This document shows positions 7,636 to 16,185 of a stretch of 42,459 nt of DNA, piece by piece. Source of the DNA: a virus. The position numbers were made by a program, and so were the translations under genes. Position 1 is the first letter of the stretch; each line of letters starts with the position of its first letter. The notes beneath the pieces were generated by a model. That model was not told the origin of the DNA and made no database searches. It was given only the letters and a program-made list of their open reading frames with translations. The DNA lies in IMG/VR virus record IMGVR_UViG_3300042549_009826, positions 1 through 42,459 of that record, one strand, 5' to 3'.

Positions 7636-10251
7636 TTATCTCTTCGAGAAAATTCTGTCCATTTCGATGTCTTCAATATTGCTATCCACATACGACGCAT
7701 ATATCGCGCGAGAAATAGCCTCAATCGAGTCGTCATTCAATTCATGCGCTCCGAATACGTTAATTCCATTTTCGGCACGAGAAATACGCACGCCGTGGTA
7801 TTCGGCAACAGTGTCAACCGCTTGTTTTACTTGCGATACGAATTGGGGCTCAACCTTGATAAGTACCGAGTCGTCAACCGTGCTTTGCAGGGCAGTTTTA
7901 ACGGATATGTCGTTACCTTCAGACACCGAAACATAGACAGAGGAAAGAGACTTTCTTCTGCCTCTCATTTGATTTGCTGCTTGAGTCATTCTTTCTGCAG
8001 CGAGCTCTCTTCTGATGGCCCTGCGAACGCCAGCAGGCGTCATACTGTTTTGCTCTGCAATCATGGATATGGCTCGTTCTTTAGCCCTCTCCGGCACACC
8101 AGAAGGCATGCTCGGGTCGTCCTGCATGTCTCTTAGTTGTTGCAGGATTGATGAACGTTTCTGTTTTGCGGCCCTCATTTTTTGCATATGGCGCTGTTCG
8201 GCTCGACGAACGTCAATTCTTTCAACACCGTATTTTTTTGCTACATCCTCAAGGGAGGCTCCAGCCATTCTTTCCTTGTAAATAGCGGAATCCAGTTTTC
8301 CGGCCCTCAGGGCAGAAGCTCCTCTTGTGCGACCCGTAATGGTTGCGGGAATTCCGGGTCTTTCCGGAACTCTCTGTGGGACCGACGGAGCGGGAGCTGG
8401 TGCGGGAGCCGGCTGTGGTGCTGGTGCCGGCCGAGGGATTTCGTTTGGCTTAGGGATTCTAAGTGGTTTTTCTTCTCGTTCTGGAATTTCTTGAGGAACG
8501 GTTCGTGGTGGCATCATCTTTGGTGCCTTTGGCTTCTTGTATGGAACATTGTCCCTGCCATCGCGCCCAGTTCTGAATCCGTCACCATCTCCATCGAACT
8601 CTGATGGATTAACCATTCTTCTTGCCGAACGACCAACACCACGAGCGCTGCGCGCGGCTCTTGCAATGGCCTTTTGTTCAACGTTCTCAATTGCTGTTAT
8701 CACAGCATCTCGCGCGTCTTTTTCATACCAATCGATGTTTGGAACAACAAATCCATCGGCGAGTAGCTCAATGTCAAAACCGTGATACTCGGAAACGTTG
8801 TTCGCTACTTCGTACATCTCCATGTTTTCTGTCTTGATGAAAAGATGGACACCCGGGTTGTCGTTCTTGAACTCTTCCCAACTTGAAAATGGGTCAGACT
8901 TTCCACCGCACGCTCCGCCACATCCGCACCCTCCCGGCTTTGGCGCGGCGAGCATGTTCGGGCTTTTTGGTATTGGTGCTCCGGATGTTTCTCCGTTTGA
9001 ATCAACTGGAAGATAAATCGTTTCGACTCTAACCTTTTGGGCTGGGCCAAACATAAAATCTGACTCATTTTGTGTGTGGTACGCAGCGCGCATTGTCTCA
9101 ACCATTCCGTCTTTCATGAGGTCAAACACGACGTTGTTGCTGTCTGCTTCGCGGACAGCGACTTCACCACCAAAGTGAGTTGAAATTGCCTTTGCGATTG
9201 AACCCATTCTTCCCATTGTTGGATTTTCGGATGGGTTCGCGATGGAATAGATTGAAATATTTTTTTCTTCAATCTCAACCTCACTCGACTTCTTCTTTGA
9301 ATTCTCATAACGCTCAAGCATGCGACGTCCTTTCGCTGCGAGTTTTGCTGCATCAGAAGTATCCTGTGGCACCGGCTCACCCCATGCGGCTGCAGAAAGC
9401 GCAAGGCGTGTTGGGCGACCCTTTTCATCCTTCATTGGTCCAGATGGATTAGTGAAGAAGCGAGTTAGGAAAGAACCTTTTCTGCGCATTTTTTCTGGCG
9501 TATTTGCTGCTCCCTTAACTCCTGGCTTCAGATTTGCCCCTTCCGTGCGCTTGAAGTGTGCGCGACCAGCAGCAGTAAGGCCGCCCTTTGGGTCCCTGAG
9601 CTTTTCTCCTTTTTCCTCAATGGGAACACAGTTTGGAACCATATTTCCATTCTTGCCCCTCTTCATCCCAACTTGCTTGTAGCCATCCCAACAAGGTCCG
9701 CCCTTGACTTCTTCGTTTTGCTTATCTGACTTGATTGAAATTGTTCCTGTGAGCTGATTTGCTCCATGCAATACAGGGCTGACTTCGTATAGTTCAACTT
9801 CTTTGAGCATGTTGGCTTGCTTTGTTGTGTCGAATACTGCGTCCAAAGTCTTGTAGCCAATTGACCACTCTTGCTCTTCACCAAAAAATTTTACGTTTGC
9901 AAATGCTTCGCGACCACGCTCTGAAGCAAGGTTGAACTGTACTTTGGCAAACAAACCACCAATACCATTGGCTTTCATCTTCGCTGGAAGACGTGGGTCG
10001 TTTGGTCCAACTTCGTAAATTTCAAGAACTTTTCCAATTGGTTCGTTCCAGTTGTGGCCCCATACAACGCGAGGCTTGCGTCGTCCAAGAGAGCCATTGA
10101 AGCAACCAGGTAGGCATATGTCCCCTACGCTGTCCTTATTGCCAATGCCCGCAACAAAACACTCAACTATTCCCTTTGATTCAATCGTGTTGATTTGCCC
10201 AGGAATCGCTTTGTATTGAGTTTCAGTAAAGTCATTGGCAATATTGCTCAT
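7636..10251 (-). CDS. HK97-type prohead protease fused to a long multidomain tail
   Basis: The protein has 871 residues from the ATG at 10251, preceded by GGAAAG; a TTG 30 bases upstream is less likely. Residues 10-175 are an S78 (HK97 gp4-like) prohead protease: VVWGHNW with H66, EQEWSIGYKT with S130, and E153 or E156 in ELYEVSPV as the third catalytic residue. Most such proteases have about 200 residues, so most of this protein is extra. After it come a PNCVP motif, a block starting KGGLTAAGRAHF and containing MRRKGSFLTRFF (I believe the DUF6321 family; number from memory), a Cys-rich GGCGCGGACGG, a Ca-binding-like FDGDGDGF, a Pro/Ala linker, a helical basic segment and a C-terminal alpha/beta unit. 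The family cleaves scaffold and capsid precursors during head maturation. The tail may itself be a fused scaffold. Confidence 0.9.
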   Translation of the reverse strand: MSNIANDFTETQYKAIPGQINTIESKGIVECFVAGIGNKDSVGDICLPGCFNGSLGRRKPRVVWGHNWNEPIGKVLEIYEVGPNDPRLPAKMKANGIGGLFAKVQFNLASERGREAFANVKFFGEEQEWSIGYKTLDAVFDTTKQANMLKEVELYEVSPVLHGANQLTGTISIKSDKQNEEVKGGPCWDGYKQVGMKRGKNGNMVPNCVPIEEKGEKLRDPKGGLTAAGRAHFKRTEGANLKPGVKGAANTPEKMRRKGSFLTRFFTNPSGPMKDEKGRPTRLALSAAAWGEPVPQDTSDAAKLAAKGRRMLERYENSKKKSSEVEIEEKNISIYSIANPSENPTMGRMGSIAKAISTHFGGEVAVREADSNNVVFDLMKDGMVETMRAAYHTQNESDFMFGPAQKVRVETIYLPVDSNGETSGAPIPKSPNMLAAPKPGGCGCGGACGGKSDPFSSWEEFKNDNPGVHLFIKTENMEMYEVANNVSEYHGFDIELLADGFVVPNIDWYEKDARDAVITAIENVEQKAIARAARSARGVGRSARRMVNPSEFDGDGDGFRTGRDGRDNVPYKKPKAPKMMPPRTVPQEIPEREEKPLRIPKPNEIPRPAPAPQPAPAPAPAPSVPQRVPERPGIPATITGRTRGASALRAGKLDSAIYKERMAGASLEDVAKKYGVERIDVRRAEQRHMQKMRAAKQKRSSILQQLRDMQDDPSMPSGVPERAKERAISMIAEQNSMTPAGVRRAIRRELAAERMTQAANQMRGRRKSLSSVYVSVSEGNDISVKTALQSTVDDSVLIKVEPQFVSQVKQAVDTVAEYHGVRISRAENGINVFGAHELNDDSIEAISRAIYASYVDSNIEDIEMDRIFSKR

Positions 10252-10335
10252 GTTGTGGCGCTTTCCATAGTGTTTATCCAATGATAAACAATTATGAGAC
10301 AGTTCTGGCGAAACTATTCTCGAGTTTTAGTAAAG

Positions 10336-12624
10336 TCAGATTGAGAACGACAGTCTGCACCTGCAGTTAATTGTTAGGTGCGGCGGAGCCAGTGGGTCTC
10401 CTGGGAATCTAATGTCCTTGCCTGAAACACTAAACGCCGAATCAATCGATGTTGTATTTCCGTCGAGCAATCTATGTTCCGGCCTGACCTGAGCATCCTT
10501 ATTTGCAATCCAGGTCTTCGTCGATGCGCCTATCCCTTTGGCAGCATGATAAACGCCAGAGTTATAGGCAGTTTGGGACTCATGTTCCGCGATTATCCTG
10601 CGGCGCTTCGAAAGCAGGTTCATGAATATTGCGAGCAAGGCTGCTTTCAACATTCCAACCCTATCCTCGTCATCTGCAAGAGCAAGAGCGATAAGAATTG
10701 CTGAAGCTATTTCATCTTTGGTTGTTGAATTTATTTTCTTCATTCGCTCCATCTGCGATTCGATATCTTGTTGCATTTCTTCTGAGTTTTCGTCCGCGGG
10801 CATTCCTGCTTGTTCGCTCACCAATCGCGTGGCATCAGCAGAAATACCTGCGATAACTGGCTTTACATCTTCTTCAAGCTGCTTATTCCAGACCTGCTCA
10901 TCAAAGATGTTTTCTACAGTCAAGGTGCCAGAGGTGATTAGTTTTTTTGATTTTGCTCCAGAAGCTTTTTCCATCACGACACGCTGCTGTCGCTCCATGA
11001 ATCTTTCAACATTTCTATCAAGAATTTCAACCCATCGGTCCGCGTTTTCAACGGCTTTTTGCTCCCACTCAGAAAGTTCTTTATTGGCAGACTTGAACTG
11101 CATTCCGTTATCAAACGCTGATAGTGCGGTCGGCGAAGCCATCACTGGTTGCTGCTGCCCCTGTCCTTCTGCGGCAAGCGCTTCAGTCATGGTGCTCGGT
11201 TTTTCATTAAAATTAACTAATTGAGCAGGTATCTCACCTGGCGCAGCCGGCTGTTCTGGTTGCCCTGTGGGTTCTTGTCCGGGTGCTGGTGGTTGTCCAT
11301 CTGGAACCATTCCTGCCGCCGCAACACCGGGCATTCCCGGCTGCGCGCCACCCGCAGCCGCCATTTGTGCTGCCTGTTGTGTTGAATCAAACTTCTTATC
11401 GGTGTATCCAATCGGCGTGAGGTTTGGATTGGCAAGCATTGCTTGCATTAGGTCGGAATCAATTTTCTTTCGACCCGTTTCTCTTCTGTATTCATTTCCA
11501 CTAATGAGACCGTTCTGAAATTCATCAAGCAAATAACGTTCTCTTTCTTGCTTGTAAAGAACAAGAATTGGAACTTCCGAAGTGTCAAAGTCAATGTAGT
11601 ACTCATCATCTAGCTCATCTAGGCCGCGCCCAATCAGCTCCATGTGCGGCAGCATTGTTTCATTCCAAAACACTCGATGCTCTTCTGCGGCATTACTGAA
11701 GGTTCTTCCTGATGCATTGCCGATGACTGACTCTGGAACTCCGAAGGAAGCAAGAATTTCTTCTTTGGTGATTTGTCGCATCTGGATGTAGTTGGCGTCA
11801 CGAGGATTTGAGCCAGTATCCACATAGTCGACACCTTCGTCTGATGAGACGACAGTCACTGCACCGGCGCGATTTATATTTCCACGGAAACGACTACGCA
11901 ATTCATCTTTGTCGTCGTCATCTATTTCCCCTCGCACAACAAGCAAACCACCCGGCCTGCCGTCGTTGAGCAGGAAATTCCTGTTATAAATTTTTGAAAG
12001 ATTTTCTATTTCAATAGCGACACCAGCTGATTCAAGTGGAGTCAGTGACAGATATGGGTCTAGGGGGTGAGGCTTGCGAATCCATATGACATCTTGCGGT
12101 TTTAGAATTGCTTTAGTGCCGTTCCGCATGTCCACTTCAAAACCTGCAATGAAATTTTTTGCATCTGGAATTGGGGATGTGTGTTGCGGTGGAAGAAGGT
12201 GTAGCGCTATGACTCCACCATTTCTCCCTCTAACCTTCTCAATAAATGCACCCCTGGTTGACATGAGTAGCTGAGAAGAAAGCCTGTATCTGAATACAAA
12301 AGAGTTTTCGCCAATATTTGCTTTAGTGTTTAGCAAATTGAGAATTTTATGGTCTCTGTTATTTGTTACAATTTTTCCGTCTGGAGAATTGTCTTCGCGG
12401 AGTATTGCTGGAAGTCTTGCTTGGTTCCCTGCTATTGCGTCAATACACCTATTAACCCATGTGACCTTCTGCATTCCCTCTCTGTATGCACGTTCGATAT
12501 CCCAAGAGTCCCTATAGGGTTTACCTTGAAGACCGGTGTTGTATGCAACTGGGGCGCCAGGTCCAATAGCGGACTTTTGCCCTGACGATGAAGCAGATTT
12601 GTTATTGGTTGAGTTCCAAGCCAT
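10336..12624 (-). CDS. Portal protein fused to MuF-type head morphogenesis domain
   Basis: The protein has 762 residues. Residues 1-400 match the HK97-family portal: WVNRCIDAIAG near the start, LHLLPPQHTSPI, PQDVIWIRKPHPLDPY, a SLTPLESAGVAIEIEN helix, RPGGLLVVRGEID, and ITKEEILASFGVPESVIGN. Residues 400-490 are a Pro/Ala/Gln-rich linker. A helical segment follows. Residues 701-762 show a Mu gpF-like C-terminal motif (TKTWIANKDAQVRPEHRLLDG ... FPGDP ... NCRCRL). The portal forms the dodecameric DNA gate at one head vertex; MuF proteins are minor head proteins often encoded separately just after the portal. Here both are in one reading frame. No clear ribosome binding site precedes the start, which lies 9 bases after the stop of the small membrane protein gene, so coupled translation is likely. 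Confidence 0.95.
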   Translation of the reverse strand: MAWNSTNNKSASSSGQKSAIGPGAPVAYNTGLQGKPYRDSWDIERAYREGMQKVTWVNRCIDAIAGNQARLPAILREDNSPDGKIVTNNRDHKILNLLNTKANIGENSFVFRYRLSSQLLMSTRGAFIEKVRGRNGGVIALHLLPPQHTSPIPDAKNFIAGFEVDMRNGTKAILKPQDVIWIRKPHPLDPYLSLTPLESAGVAIEIENLSKIYNRNFLLNDGRPGGLLVVRGEIDDDDKDELRSRFRGNINRAGAVTVVSSDEGVDYVDTGSNPRDANYIQMRQITKEEILASFGVPESVIGNASGRTFSNAAEEHRVFWNETMLPHMELIGRGLDELDDEYYIDFDTSEVPILVLYKQERERYLLDEFQNGLISGNEYRRETGRKKIDSDLMQAMLANPNLTPIGYTDKKFDSTQQAAQMAAAGGAQPGMPGVAAAGMVPDGQPPAPGQEPTGQPEQPAAPGEIPAQLVNFNEKPSTMTEALAAEGQGQQQPVMASPTALSAFDNGMQFKSANKELSEWEQKAVENADRWVEILDRNVERFMERQQRVVMEKASGAKSKKLITSGTLTVENIFDEQVWNKQLEEDVKPVIAGISADATRLVSEQAGMPADENSEEMQQDIESQMERMKKINSTTKDEIASAILIALALADDEDRVGMLKAALLAIFMNLLSKRRRIIAEHESQTAYNSGVYHAAKGIGASTKTWIANKDAQVRPEHRLLDGNTTSIDSAFSVSGKDIRFPGDPLAPPHLTINCRCRLSFSI

Positions 12625-12633
12625 GTTTTATGA

Positions 12634-12798
12634 TTAATCCAGTCCGAGCAGCAGGCCAACAGCCCCACAGCACACGCCAGCCACTAAGAATCCGACCGGA
12701 ATGCTAAAAATAAACGCACCTGTTGTAGTCATAATTATAAATGACCCCATAAGGAGATTGGCAGCTCTTGCCCTAGTAAACCATTGTACTATTTTCAT
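12634..12798 (-). CDS. 54-residue membrane protein, first gene of head operon
   Basis: A short frame with a very good ribosome binding site (GAGGAG, two bases before the ATG at 12798). The protein starts MKIVQWFTRARAANLL, a positively charged N-terminus, followed by a hydrophobic segment (FIIMTTTGAFIFSI) and a second one (VGFLVAGVCCGAVGLLLG) separated by a proline-containing turn. It probably forms a two-helix hairpin in the inner membrane with the charged end in the cytoplasm. Its function is unknown. A small hairpin membrane protein could be a holin-like or superinfection-exclusion protein, but the position upstream of the portal rather than in a lysis cassette leaves this open. Confidence 0.7.
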   Translation of the reverse strand: MKIVQWFTRARAANLLMGSFIIMTTTGAFIFSIPVGFLVAGVCCGAVGLLLGLD

Positions 12799-12877
12799 GT
12801 CTCCTCATCAAAAACAGAACATTGCATAATTTAATACTAGTATGGTTTATCATTCTCGGCAGAGAGCAGGCTTATAA
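12799..12877. promoter_or_regulatory. Divergent intergenic region between head operon and terminase operon
   Basis: These 79 bases separate the leftward head operon from the rightward terminase gene, so promoters for both directions are expected here. The stretch is AT-rich and contains the perfect 10-base palindrome ATACTAGTAT (12834-12843), a plausible operator half-way between the genes. A TTGCAT element lies upstream of TTTATC on the plus strand with 18 bases between, a weak sigma-70-like pair. Assignment rests on gene arrangement more than on motif quality. Confidence 0.4.
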
Positions 12878-14182
12878 ATGACGAATTGGGACAAAGTTCT
12901 CGAATATCTAAAACCGAAGGAACCGCTTTATTGTCCTGAGGCGCCATCCATAACTCAGAAAGTATTTTTGCGTTCTTACTCTATAGAGGCATTATTCGGT
13001 GGGGCTGCTGGCGGAGGCAAGAGTTCAGCCCTACTTATGTCGGCCATGCAATACGTTGACATCCCTGGGTATTCAGCGATTCTCTTTAGAAAGACTTACG
13101 CAGACCTCGCGCTCCCTGGCGCCCTAATGGACCGATTCCGCTCATGGATTTCAAATTATGACGAAGTCCATTGGAATGGCAGCACCTATGTAGCCACCTT
13201 TCCGTCTGGGGCTCGAATATCATTCGGGTATCTGAACAACACCAATGACTACCTTCGATATAAAGGTTCGGAATTTCAATTTATTGGAATGGATGAGGTG
13301 ACCGAAATCAGGGAATCTGATTATCGATACCTGTTCTCTCGCTTGCGCCGACCAGCAACAGGCGAGCTTTCCAAGGTTCCGCTGAGGATGAGGGCGGCTT
13401 CAAACCCAGCACCCAACTGGGTCAGACAAAGATTCATCGTGGAGGGAGCGGATTCTGGGAGGATTTTCGTTCCGTCGATGCTTACTGACAACCCCGGAAT
13501 CGATGCTGACTCATATCGTCAGGCCCTGTCCGCCCTGGACCCGATTGAGCGCAGAAGGCTCGAGATGGGCGACTGGTGGGCTACTACTTTAGGAACTCTT
13601 TTTGATAGAACTAATTTTGTTGTTATTGATTCCTCTGAAGTTCCACAGGTGTTGTCATCTGCACGTGCCGTGAGATTCTGGGACTTGGCGGCCACCGAGC
13701 CATCGTCTAGCAATCCGAACCCCGACTACACCGTTGGAACACTGATGCTTTTCGACCAGGGCATTGCCTATGTTCTGGATGTGCGCAGACAGAGAGTTAA
13801 AAACGAAAAAGTAGAACAGCTAATTGCGCAAACAGCTTATGAAGATGGTCACTCTGTTGCAATCAGGATGGAGCAAGAACCGGGTTCGTCTGGAAAGGCT
13901 CTAGTTGACCAATATGCCCGATATGTCGTTCCTGGGTATGATTTTCAAGGAATACGCTCCACTGGAGACAAGCTAACCCGTTCCCGACCCTTTTCCGCAG
14001 CGGTTGCAAATGGCAATGTCCGTGTCGTGCGAGGCTCATGGCTAACCGACTGGTTCGACGAATTTTCATCCTTCCCTGAGGCCTGTGACCACGACGACCA
14101 GGTGGACTCGGCGGTTGGAGCTTTTTCATTTTTAGCTGGCTTGGGGTTGCCGCAGCGGCGTCCGGTGTCTATAATCATCTGA
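12878..14182 (+). CDS. terL: Terminase large subunit
   Basis: The protein has 434 residues, a normal length for the family. The N-terminal ATPase has Walker A GGAAGGGKS (residues 41-49), an adenine-side motif LFRKTYADL and Walker B FIGMDE with D139 and E140. ASNPAPNW (about 174-181) fits the coupling motif. The C-terminal RNase H-fold nuclease shows D269 in RFWDLAAT, a likely second acid at E333 (RMEQEPGSSGK) and D410 in HDDQVDSAVGAF. The enzyme cuts concatemeric DNA and pumps it through the portal using ATP. No small terminase subunit is recognisable next to it. It stands at the head of the plus-strand operon, divergent from the portal, which is less common than the usual terS-terL-portal order. 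Confidence 0.97.
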   Translation: MTNWDKVLEYLKPKEPLYCPEAPSITQKVFLRSYSIEALFGGAAGGGKSSALLMSAMQYVDIPGYSAILFRKTYADLALPGALMDRFRSWISNYDEVHWNGSTYVATFPSGARISFGYLNNTNDYLRYKGSEFQFIGMDEVTEIRESDYRYLFSRLRRPATGELSKVPLRMRAASNPAPNWVRQRFIVEGADSGRIFVPSMLTDNPGIDADSYRQALSALDPIERRRLEMGDWWATTLGTLFDRTNFVVIDSSEVPQVLSSARAVRFWDLAATEPSSSNPNPDYTVGTLMLFDQGIAYVLDVRRQRVKNEKVEQLIAQTAYEDGHSVAIRMEQEPGSSGKALVDQYARYVVPGYDFQGIRSTGDKLTRSRPFSAAVANGNVRVVRGSWLTDWFDEFSSFPEACDHDDQVDSAVGAFSFLAGLGLPQRRPVSIII

Positions 14183-14211
14183 CAAAGTATCAACTAGAGC
14201 AAGGGGTATAT

Positions 14212-14730
14212 ATGAGTAACGAAAACATCACTACGTCCGAGTTTAAAGAACTTGTCGCAAAAATGACAGGGGACTTCATGACTTTGGATAAATTGTTCAA
14301 GGAAATGTGTTTGAGCGATGAACCGCTTTCCGAAGTCGCTGATGCAATGGTGAGCGTTCATGCTCTTAAGGCAGAAATGTCAGTTATGTACGACTCGGTT
14401 TGTCATTCCATGATTGGCAAAATGGCCAACGTCCCAGAAGTGTCATCTAGCGACGGAAGTTTAATCGAGAAAAAGGGTGGTTCTGACAGGAAGAAGTGGG
14501 ACCACGAAGGCCTTGCAAAGAATGTTGCTAGTCGAATCAATGACATGGCGGTTGACCTTGATACTGGAGAGGTAATCATGACCCCACAGGACATGATGGT
14601 AAAAATGCTCGACTTTGCAGCAGTTTCATACTGGCGAATAAAAGAACTTGCCAAAATTGGAGTATCTGCAGATAGCTTTTGTGAAGTGAGCGAATCCAAA
14701 ACAAGCATTATCGTACGAAAGGCTAAATAA
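14212..14730 (+). CDS. Hypothetical protein preceding the Rad52-like gene
   Basis: The protein has 172 residues, with AAGGGG before the ATG. It is not recognised. It is mostly helical and acidic in the first half, with a central Lys-rich turn (EKKGGSDRKKW) and a C-terminal helix (MLDFAAVSYWRIKELAKIGV) followed by a short beta strand (SIIVRKAK). It lies one base before the annealing-protein gene, and small partners of this sort often accompany phage single-strand annealing proteins. A role as an accessory to recombination or replication is inferred from position only. Confidence 0.8.
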   Translation: MSNENITTSEFKELVAKMTGDFMTLDKLFKEMCLSDEPLSEVADAMVSVHALKAEMSVMYDSVCHSMIGKMANVPEVSSSDGSLIEKKGGSDRKKWDHEGLAKNVASRINDMAVDLDTGEVIMTPQDMMVKMLDFAAVSYWRIKELAKIGVSADSFCEVSESKTSIIVRKAK

Positions 14731-14731
14731 A

Positions 14732-15403
14732 ATGTCAGACATATACCAACAACTATCAGAGTCGTTCCCACCAGAGATGGTGCGTTCAGTTAATAAAAGT
14801 GGAACGAATCTTCTATACATCCCAGTTACCGAAGTAACCAACCGTCTCAATAAGGTTCTCGGTGTTGGGAAGTGGTCGCGCAAGGTAATCAAGTGTGAAC
14901 GCGACGCAATTGATACTGACTGGATTATGGCTCATGTCCGCATTACTTGGCTTGCAACGGATGAGCACCCAGCCGTATCTCGCGATGGAATTGATGCAGC
15001 AAAGATTATGCGCACCAAGCAAGGTCAGATTGTCGACCTTGGCGATGCGTACAAGAGCGCAGAGTCAAACGCGTTCAAGAAAGCAGCCCAAAGCCTTGGT
15101 GTCGGTTTGTACTTATCTCGTACTGACGACGCAATCGAAATCGAACAGGTAATGGAGGCCGAGATGGTTACTGCCTCGGAGCCACCCTCGCCATCAAAGA
15201 TGACCTGGGAAAGCTTCATGTCTGTAAGTAAGGGTTTGAGCAAAGACCAAAAGGAACAGTTGCGTTCTGCGTGGACACAGTGGAGCGACGGCAAGCCAAC
15301 ACCCACAAAAGACACCGTTACCGAAGAACAGGCAAATTTTCTCCTTACAGAAGCAACTCGTTTAACATTTGGTGGGACAATCATAGAAGCGCCTGCCAAG
15401 TGA
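14732..15403 (+). CDS. Rad52-like single-strand annealing protein
   Basis: The protein has 223 residues. The N-terminal 140 residues fit the Rad52/Rad22-type annealing fold: IPVTEVTNRLNKVLGVGKWSRKV, then the family signature GDAYKSAESNAFKKAAQSLG followed by VGLYL. The C-terminal third (from about 150) is Ser/Pro/Lys-rich and probably disordered or protein-binding. Proteins of this family coat single-stranded DNA and anneal complementary strands during phage recombination-dependent replication. The next gene is a RecB/Cas4-like nuclease, and a Redbeta/Redalpha-like exonuclease plus annealer pair is a reasonable reading. The next gene's GTG start overlaps this stop codon. Confidence 0.88.
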   Translation: MSDIYQQLSESFPPEMVRSVNKSGTNLLYIPVTEVTNRLNKVLGVGKWSRKVIKCERDAIDTDWIMAHVRITWLATDEHPAVSRDGIDAAKIMRTKQGQIVDLGDAYKSAESNAFKKAAQSLGVGLYLSRTDDAIEIEQVMEAEMVTASEPPSPSKMTWESFMSVSKGLSKDQKEQLRSAWTQWSDGKPTPTKDTVTEEQANFLLTEATRLTFGGTIIEAPAK

Positions 15404-16185
15404 GCGATGTAAAACCAGAGCTTCCAGCACACCTTTCAGCTTCGTCAATTCAAACGTACATTCAGTGTCCGCTGAAGTTTAAGCTGTCTCGTGTCGACAA
15501 AATTCAAGAGCCGCCAACGATGCAGACATTGTTGGGAAATTTCGTACACGATGTGCTGGAGCATTTCTACGCCGCCTATCAGCCGGAAGAGAGGACTGTT
15601 GTGTCTGCTCGACACGCATGTACTCACGTATGGTCCAGTGGCGGTTGGGCAGACAGGGTTGCCCCTTATCTGAAGAGAACGCCAATCAACGATTTTCGAT
15701 GGAGCGCATGGTGGTGCGTGGAGAACATTTTCCTTCTTGAAAACCCGTCTCTGGTTCAGCCTTCTGGTATTGAATACGAAGTCCTTGGCGAGATAGATGG
15801 CGTTCTTATTAAGGGATTCATCGACAGGTGGACGGAAATCGATGGGGTTGTGACAATCACGGACTACAAAACGGGGAAAACCCCAGCACCCAAGTACATG
15901 GCGGATAAATGGTTTCAGCTCAGCCTGTACGCGATTCTTCTTGCCGAACTAGAGAATAAGAAATCATTCAATCTGGAGCTTTTATACCTAAAAGATGGTG
16001 TTGCGAAAAAACATTTGCCAACGGCAGATGATTTTGTAAGCACAAGAAATACAATAACAACAACAAAGAAGGAGATAGTAAATTCATATGACAATTCAAC
16101 ATGGACAGCAATTCCATCAAACCTCTGCAATTGGTGCCACTTCAAAACAAATCTCTGTACATATTGGAACCCAAAAGATGAATGA
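15400..16185 (+). CDS. RecB/Cas4-like PD-(D/E)XK nuclease with probable Fe-S cluster
   Basis: The protein has 261 residues from the GTG at 15400, which forms a GTGA overlap with the previous stop. The longer frame upstream overlaps the annealing protein and is unlikely to be used. The nuclease core has H50 (GNFVHDVLEHF), D142 (GFIDRW), D155 and K157 (ITDYKTGK) and Q173 (FQLSLYA). C23 near the N-terminus and C243, C246 and C253 near the C-terminus have the one-plus-three arrangement that holds a [4Fe-4S] cluster in AddB and Cas4 proteins. The likely role is 5'-end resection feeding the Rad52-like annealer. Confidence 0.9.
   Translation: MSDVKPELPAHLSASSIQTYIQCPLKFKLSRVDKIQEPPTMQTLLGNFVHDVLEHFYAAYQPEERTVVSARHACTHVWSSGGWADRVAPYLKRTPINDFRWSAWWCVENIFLLENPSLVQPSGIEYEVLGEIDGVLIKGFIDRWTEIDGVVTITDYKTGKTPAPKYMADKWFQLSLYAILLAELENKKSFNLELLYLKDGVAKKHLPTADDFVSTRNTITTTKKEIVNSYDNSTWTAIPSNLCNWCHFKTNLCTYWNPKDE

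Noticed and set aside
15271-15399. Upstream extension of the PD-(D/E)XK nuclease gene
   Set aside because: It would overlap the annealing-protein gene by over 130 bases and encodes a basic, low-quality sequence. The GTG at 15400 gives a standard overlap.
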